In this document: positions 6,662 to 10,550 of the stretch, in pieces
Numbering within the stretch: position 1 is the stretch's first letter
Layout: every line of letters starts with the position of its first letter
NCBI RefSeq assembly: GCF_000159955.1
Contig: NZ_GG695970.1
Coordinates: forward strand, 464,293 to 474,842
Length of the DNA: 10,550 bases
Source: Paenibacillus sp. oral taxon 786 str. D14
GTDB taxonomy: Bacteria; Bacillota; Bacilli; Paenibacillales; Paenibacillaceae
Reading direction: 5' to 3'
Notes under the pieces: generated by a model
What the model saw: only the letters and a program-made list of their open reading frames with translations
The model's database searches: none
What the model was told of the DNA's origin: nothing
Position numbers and translations under genes: made by a program

Positions 6662-7605
6662 CAGAAATCAGGACTGAAGTGAGGCCGGCGAAGAAGACAC
6701 ACTGGTGGAAGGTGTTCAGGAACCAGAAGTATCTGTATATGATGTCCATTCCGTTCGTCATCTGGGTGTTTGTATTTCAGTATCTGCCGCTCTGGGGCTG
6801 GACAATGGCCTTTCAGAACTATAAGCCAGGTAAAGGATTTCTGGAGCAGAAGTGGGTCGGGTTTGAGCATTTCCAGACGTTATTTAGAGACGACCATTTT
6901 TACTTAGTTCTTAGAAATACCTTGGCGATGAGCTTTATGGGACTGGTGGCTGGTTTTGTGTTCCCGGTGATATTCGCATTATTGCTTAATGAGGTGCGAC
7001 TTCAGTTTGTAAAACGTTTTGTACAGACCGTGTCATATCTCCCGCACTTCGTGTCTTGGGTTGTGGCGGCGGGAATCGTCTCCAAAATGCTGTCGACGGA
7101 CGGCGGTGTTGTTAACTCGTTACTAATGAGCCTTCATATAATCGATGAGCCCATTCAGTTCATGTCCAATGGCCGTCTGTTTTGGGGAATTGTGACCGGT
7201 GCGGATGTCTGGAAGGAAACAGGCTGGAATGCGATTATTTACTTGGCAGCGATCTCCGGCATCGGGCCAGAGTTATACGAAGCTGCGAGAGTAGATGGCG
7301 CCAGCCGGTTGAGACAGATATGGCATATTACACTGCCAGGTATTCGTCCGACGATTATCGTGTTGTTGATCATGTCGATTGGACATCTGGTTGGAATTGG
7401 GTTCGAGAAGCAGTTTCTGTTGGGTAACCACATGGTGAGCGATTATTCTGAGGTGCTGGACCTATATGCTCTAAATTACGGATTATCTATGGGACGGTAT
7501 TCTTTCGGTACTGCGATAAATATTTTTAATTCCGTGATCTGTGTGGTATTGCTGTTCGTCGCAAACGGTATGTTCAAAAAATTCACAAATGAAAGCATCA
7601 TGTAA
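6646..7605 (+). CDS. Sugar ABC transporter permease, LplB-type
   Basis: Inner membrane subunit of a CUT1-type carbohydrate importer, 319 residues and normal length. The N-terminal segment is basic and cytoplasmic, and the first membrane helix (about 30-46) contains the family-typical VFVFQYLPLWGW stretch. Further helices follow at about 92-114, 132-146, 178-203, 236-252 and 290-307. The ATPase-coupling EAA loop is at 212-234 (EAARVDGASRLRQIWHITLP). The RBS GAGAGGGGGG at 6626-6635 is 10 bases upstream. It pairs with the permease starting at 7625, 19 bases downstream. A match to the CcpA cre consensus covers its first codons. Specificity for manno-oligosaccharides is inferred from the adjacent mannanases; related LplB/YteP proteins in other loci handle pectin fragments or other sugars. 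Confidence 0.9.
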   Translation: MKAITAEIRTEVRPAKKTHWWKVFRNQKYLYMMSIPFVIWVFVFQYLPLWGWTMAFQNYKPGKGFLEQKWVGFEHFQTLFRDDHFYLVLRNTLAMSFMGLVAGFVFPVIFALLLNEVRLQFVKRFVQTVSYLPHFVSWVVAAGIVSKMLSTDGGVVNSLLMSLHIIDEPIQFMSNGRLFWGIVTGADVWKETGWNAIIYLAAISGIGPELYEAARVDGASRLRQIWHITLPGIRPTIIVLLIMSIGHLVGIGFEKQFLLGNHMVSDYSEVLDLYALNYGLSMGRYSFGTAINIFNSVICVVLLFVANGMFKKFTNESIM

Positions 7606-7608
7606 CTT

Positions 7609-7615
7609 AAGGAGG
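7609..7615 (+). promoter_or_regulatory. Ribosome binding site fixing the second permease start
   Basis: AAGGAGG, perfect, 9 bases before ATG 7625. It excludes longer in-frame starts that would overlap the first permease. Confidence 0.85.
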
Positions 7616-7624
7616 CAATCTGAT

Positions 7625-8563
7625 ATGGCAGCACCAGGTTCCTCGATAGCCAATCATCGCACGAACCGAATAAAACGGGCCTCCAAGCCTCTCCAGGATT
7701 GGATTTTTGACGCGGTTGTGTATGTGTTAATCGCATTGATTACAGTAGTTACCTTATATCCATTTCTCAATGTGCTGGCTATCTCATTTAACGATTCCGT
7801 GGATACCGTTAGGGGCGGGATTACCATTTACCCGCGGGAGTTCACATTGGAAAATTACAAGGTGATCTTTGGTTACACTGGACTGATCACGGGATTTAAA
7901 ATTTCGGTGCTTCGGACGATCGTGGGCACGTTAGCAGGCTTGGTCAGCGGATCGATGGTCGCTTATACACTAGCACGGCGAGATTTTCAAGGGAGACGAT
8001 TTGTTTCGGTGTTTCTAGCCGTAACAATGTATGTCTCTGGAGGTTTGATTCCTGGTTTCATCCTGATTAAAAACCTGCACTTAATTAATACGTTTGCCGT
8101 GTACATTCTCCCAGGCCTTGTAAGCGCATTCAACATTTTTGTCATTCGTTCTTTCATCGATGGGATTCCGTACGCACTGCAAGAATCAGCTAAACTTGAC
8201 GGAGCGAACGACTTTACGATTTATTGGAGGATTATTCTTCCGCTCTGTAAGCCTGCATTAGCGACGGTTGCTTTGTTTTTGGCTGTCGGGCAGTGGAATT
8301 CGTGGTTTGATACTTATCTATTTAATGGATCCAATGAAAGTCTCACTACGTTACAGTATGAACTGATGAAGGTACTGCAGAACACCTCGATGAACGCTAA
8401 CAATGTTAGAGGGGACAATATGAGCCAACTGATGGCTCAGGTATCTCCAGACTCTGTGAAGATGGCGATTACTATTGTTGCGACTGTACCGATTCTTGTC
8501 GTTTACCCGTTTTTACAGAAGTATTTTGTTAAAGGGATGACGCTTGGTGCAGTAAAGAGCTGA
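7625..8563 (+). CDS. Sugar ABC transporter permease, LplC/YtcP-type
   Basis: Second membrane subunit of the CUT1-type importer, 312 residues. Membrane helices are at about 28-52, 94-116, 127-147, 157-176, 206-223 and 280-297. The EAA loop is at about 187-209 (ESAKLDGAND, then ILPLCKP). The C-terminus KGMTLGAVKS is typical of the LplC/YtcP group, which ends in GAVK-G/S. It starts 19 bases after the first permease with a perfect RBS, so the two are cotranscribed and should form a heterodimer. No ATPase gene lies in the window. Such importers generally borrow a shared MsmX/UgpC-type ATPase encoded elsewhere. A second cre match lies inside this gene at 8118-8133. Confidence 0.92.
   Translation: MAAPGSSIANHRTNRIKRASKPLQDWIFDAVVYVLIALITVVTLYPFLNVLAISFNDSVDTVRGGITIYPREFTLENYKVIFGYTGLITGFKISVLRTIVGTLAGLVSGSMVAYTLARRDFQGRRFVSVFLAVTMYVSGGLIPGFILIKNLHLINTFAVYILPGLVSAFNIFVIRSFIDGIPYALQESAKLDGANDFTIYWRIILPLCKPALATVALFLAVGQWNSWFDTYLFNGSNESLTTLQYELMKVLQNTSMNANNVRGDNMSQLMAQVSPDSVKMAITIVATVPILVVYPFLQKYFVKGMTLGAVKS
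8118..8133 (+). promoter_or_regulatory. Intragenic cre match in the second permease gene
   Basis: The 16 bases match WTGNAARCGNWWWCAW at every position (core TGTAAGCGCATTCA) and cover codons for LVSAFN. It is about 1.5 kb into the operon, far from a promoter, so any effect would be roadblock. It may also be a chance product of codon use. Confidence 0.35.
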
Positions 8564-8566
8564 TAG

Positions 8567-8591
8567 AACAAGGGGATAGTCATAACTTGTT
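8567..8591 (+). repeat. Inverted repeat between permease and binding-protein genes
   Basis: AACAAG (8567-8572) and CTTGTT (8586-8591) form a 6-base inverted repeat around a 13-base loop in the 79-base gap. It may be a weak processing or mRNA-stability hairpin, since binding proteins are commonly made in excess of permeases. No T run follows, so it is not a clear terminator. Confidence 0.25.
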
Positions 8592-8642
8592 TTGCAGGAC
8601 AGGTCTTGTCTAATCATATTTAATTGAAAGCAGGGTTGAGCT

Positions 8643-10340
8643 ATGTTGAAGATGCAATCCAAACGAGGGTTTATTACCGCCTTGGCTTCTACACTTCTTT
8701 TCAGTCAACTCATCGGTTGCAGCGGGGGAGCTAAATCCAGTGAAAAAAATGATCCAATCAATAACGCTTCAGATTCCAGTCCAATTACGTTAACTTATTT
8801 TTCTGAAGATCCAAGTGCGAACTGGAATAATATGCAGGATCGAATCGGCAAAGTGATCACTGAGAAAACGGGCGTCATCCTGGATGCTGAGTTTGCGGTG
8901 GGTGATCCTACTCAGAAGGTGTCGATCATGGCAGCTACCGGTGAGGTTCCAGATTTGATTGCAGCTAAAGCGGATTTGGGGAAGCTGGTGGATGTTGGTC
9001 TGGTCCTCGACTTAACGAACCTGATCGAGGAGCATGCACCCAATATTAAAAAAATGCTGGGCGATAAGATCGTCCGCGCCCAATACAGTCTTGAAGATCC
9101 GTCAATCTATGCCATACCAACCTGGTCTTCAGTAGACGAAAGGAAACTGAAGCCTGATTACGGTTTTCAATTACAGCATCGCGTTGTCAAAGAAGCGGGT
9201 TACCCAGAGATTCGCACAGTTGAGGATTTTGAGAAGGTCATAAAGGATTATCTGGATAAGCATCCGACAGATGAAAACGGCAACAAAAACATTGGGCTAA
9301 CGTTAAACGCAGACGATTGGCATATGTACCAGGTGACGAATATGGGGTTCTTTACAACCGGAGCGCCGGATGACGGCGAATACTATGTAGATCAGGAAAC
9401 ATTCGATGTAACTTACCATTTCCGTCGTCCGGAGGAACGGGAGTATTTCCGCTGGCTGAATCACATGAACGATATCGGATTACTGGATAAAGAGAGCTTT
9501 GTACAGAAGCGGGATCAGTTTTTGTCCAAGGTGGCTTCCGGGCGGGTGCTCGGTTTGATCGATCCGGCCTGGGACTATGGTGAAGCGCAGCAAGCATTGA
9601 AATCGGAGGGGAAATACGACCAAACATACGGTCATTATCCTGTAACAATGTCCAAAGAATACAAAGATACCAGCTTTTGGCCAGCCGGATTTGATGGTGG
9701 GTACGGAATTGCGATTTCCAGCAGCTGTAAGGATCCGGTGAAGGCAATTAAATTTTTGGACTACTTGGCTTCAGAAGAAGGTCAAATCCTCATAAACTGG
9801 GGGATTGAAGGCATTGACTATATCGTACAAGACGGCAAAAGAATAGTCCCTCCGGAGGTCCAGGAAAAAATGGATAAAGAGGGGAACAGTTACTTGAAGG
9901 AGTCGGGTCTTGGGACATACTGGAATCTCTCGGTTCACTACGGGGATGGAATCAAGGATTCCACGGGTAACTACTTCACGAAAAATAACGAAGAATTACT
10001 GGCTGCCACTTACAGTGAGCCAGAGAAAGAAGCATTGGCCGCTTACAATGTTCAGCATTGGCGTGATCTTTTTCCGAAAGAGGAAGAATTCCCAGAACGC
10101 AAGGCAGGCGCAGTTTACAATATCTCACTGCCCAGCGATAATATCGCCAACATTCTTGGGGCTAAGATGAAGGACATTACCTGGAAAAGGATTCCGGAAG
10201 CGGTCATGGCTAAGCCGGAAGAGTTCGATAAGATTTGGGACGATTATATGGCGGAGTTGGAAAAAGCCGGGGTAGAAGAAATGGAAGAAGCTTACGGTCA
10301 GTTTGTTAAGAACCGGGTAAAGCTTTGGTACGGCGAATAG
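8643..10340 (+). CDS. Lipoprotein extracellular solute-binding protein, LplA-type
   Basis: Substrate-capturing subunit of the importer, 565 residues, longer than typical 400-450 residue sugar-binding proteins but normal for the LplA/YtcQ-like group. A lipoprotein signal peptide ends in lipobox LIGC, with C26 as the lipid-anchored first mature residue, followed by a flexible Gly/Ser/Asn-rich linker to about 45. The binding-protein fold begins with ITLTYFSEDPS (about 48-58) and continues with the family-typical KVSIMAATGEVPDLIAA and a later segment AIKFLDYLASEEGQILINWGIEG. The RBS is weak (AGCAGGG, 8629-8635) 7 bases before ATG 8643; ATG 8652 is an alternative. The protein would sit on the outer face of the membrane and pass oligosaccharides to the two permeases. 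A manno-oligosaccharide ligand is inferred from neighbours only. Confidence 0.92.
   Translation: MLKMQSKRGFITALASTLLFSQLIGCSGGAKSSEKNDPINNASDSSPITLTYFSEDPSANWNNMQDRIGKVITEKTGVILDAEFAVGDPTQKVSIMAATGEVPDLIAAKADLGKLVDVGLVLDLTNLIEEHAPNIKKMLGDKIVRAQYSLEDPSIYAIPTWSSVDERKLKPDYGFQLQHRVVKEAGYPEIRTVEDFEKVIKDYLDKHPTDENGNKNIGLTLNADDWHMYQVTNMGFFTTGAPDDGEYYVDQETFDVTYHFRRPEEREYFRWLNHMNDIGLLDKESFVQKRDQFLSKVASGRVLGLIDPAWDYGEAQQALKSEGKYDQTYGHYPVTMSKEYKDTSFWPAGFDGGYGIAISSSCKDPVKAIKFLDYLASEEGQILINWGIEGIDYIVQDGKRIVPPEVQEKMDKEGNSYLKESGLGTYWNLSVHYGDGIKDSTGNYFTKNNEELLAATYSEPEKEALAAYNVQHWRDLFPKEEEFPERKAGAVYNISLPSDNIANILGAKMKDITWKRIPEAVMAKPEEFDKIWDDYMAELEKAGVEEMEEAYGQFVKNRVKLWYGE
9271..9286 (+). promoter_or_regulatory. 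Weaker cre-like match in the binding-protein gene
   Basis: This matches WTGNAARCGNWWWCAW at 15 of 16 positions (mismatch at 9281). It encodes DENGNK, a loop sequence common in such proteins, so coding constraint alone may explain it. Confidence 0.15.
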
Positions 10341-10374
10341 AACAGATCATCTTATGATGTAATATATTGAAGAT

Positions 10375-10433
10375 GTCTCCTTAGCAGGCATAGCTCACAA
10401 GTCTATGCCTGTCATAAGGGGACTTTTGTTTTC
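10375..10433 (+). terminator. Strong intrinsic terminator of the importer operon
   Basis: An inner stem pairs 10385-10393 (CAGGCATAG) with 10403-10411 (CTATGCCTG) around a 9-base loop. An outer stem pairs 10375-10383 (GTCTCCTTA) with 10415-10423 (TAAGGGGAC), with one G-U pair. A small internal loop (G10384 against 10412-10414) separates them. TTTTGTTTTC follows at 10424-10433. It starts 35 bases after the binding-protein stop. The 34 bases between hold only a small AT-rich inverted repeat at 10346-10358. Confidence 0.9.
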
Positions 10434-10480
10434 TTTGCCGAATGTTCAGGTACTTAATAGGGATTCATCGTTGAATCAGG

Positions 10481-10509
10481 TTACGAAATCTATATTAAAG
10501 TGGTACAAT
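10481..10509 (+). promoter_or_regulatory. Probable promoter of the next gene
   Basis: TACAAT at 10504-10509 is preceded by TGG, giving an extended -10. A weak -35 (TTACGA, 10481-10486) lies 17 bases upstream. The position after a strong terminator and before an RBS/GTG pair supports a new transcription unit. Confidence 0.5.
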
Positions 10510-10547
10510 TGGAAAAAGAAAGCACTTATTCTAAGGAGCTGTTATCG

Positions 10548-10550
10548 GTG
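10548..10550 (+). CDS. Probable GTG start codon of a gene cut by the window edge
   Basis: AAGGAG at 10533-10538 lies 9 bases before a GTG that is the last codon in the window. An upstream promoter and the preceding terminator fit a new gene here. Nothing can be said about its product. Confidence 0.4.

Noticed and set aside
7541..7624. Longer N-terminus for the second permease
   Set aside because: It would overlap the first permease by 65 bases. ATG 7625 has a perfect AAGGAGG at good distance.
9352..9747. 131-residue minus-strand open frame inside the binding-protein gene
   Set aside because: It is a shadow of a real lipoprotein gene, with no recognisable motif.
10346..10358. ATCAT-CTT-ATGAT inverted repeat as a terminator
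   Set aside because: Five AT-rich pairs and no T run; the strong terminator is at 10375-10433.
1..10550. A wholly new defence, mobile or CRISPR-type system
   Set aside because: Every long open frame on the + strand belongs to a recognisable carbohydrate-use family. I saw no transposase, integrase, direct-repeat array, tRNA or rRNA.

Overview
The window looks like chromosomal DNA of a Gram-positive, polysaccharide-degrading Bacillota, most likely Paenibacillus or a close relative. The reasons are the YesM/YesN-type two-component pair, the LplB/LplC/LplA-type sugar importer with no ATPase gene of its own, strong AGGAGG-type ribosome binding sites, a lipoprotein binding protein, and cre-like (CcpA) sites. 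All genes lie on the + strand and the coding density is high. I see no mobile element, RNA gene or CRISPR array.

Layout: (1) 26-991, a GH26 beta-mannanase-type enzyme with no visible signal peptide, followed by an intrinsic terminator. (2) 1082-4460, an overlapping sensor kinase / AraC-type response regulator pair. (3) 4516-6453, a secreted three-domain mannanase (carbohydrate-binding module, GH26, carbohydrate-binding module), 55 bases after the regulator with no convincing promoter of its own. (4) 6454-6645, an intergenic leader with several G-run/C-run inverted repeats, a possible promoter, and a cre site lying on the next start codon. (5) 6646-10340, an importer operon of two permeases and one lipoprotein solute-binding protein, closed by a long terminator. 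(6) 10434-10550, a probable promoter, RBS and GTG start of a following gene cut off by the window edge.

Taken together this reads as a compact mannan (or glucomannan/galactomannan) utilisation locus. The kinase would sense a sugar signal outside the cell and the AraC-type regulator would switch on the locus. The CBM-bearing enzyme would cut polymer outside, the ABC importer would bring in the oligosaccharides, and the second GH26 enzyme would cut them inside. Carbon catabolite repression would act through cre sites in the importer operon. Substrate and regulatory wiring are inferred from families and context, not shown directly. The parts are known families. The less ordinary points are the pairing of two GH26 paralogues around their regulators, the regulatory leader ahead of the importer, and the cre sites inside coding sequence.
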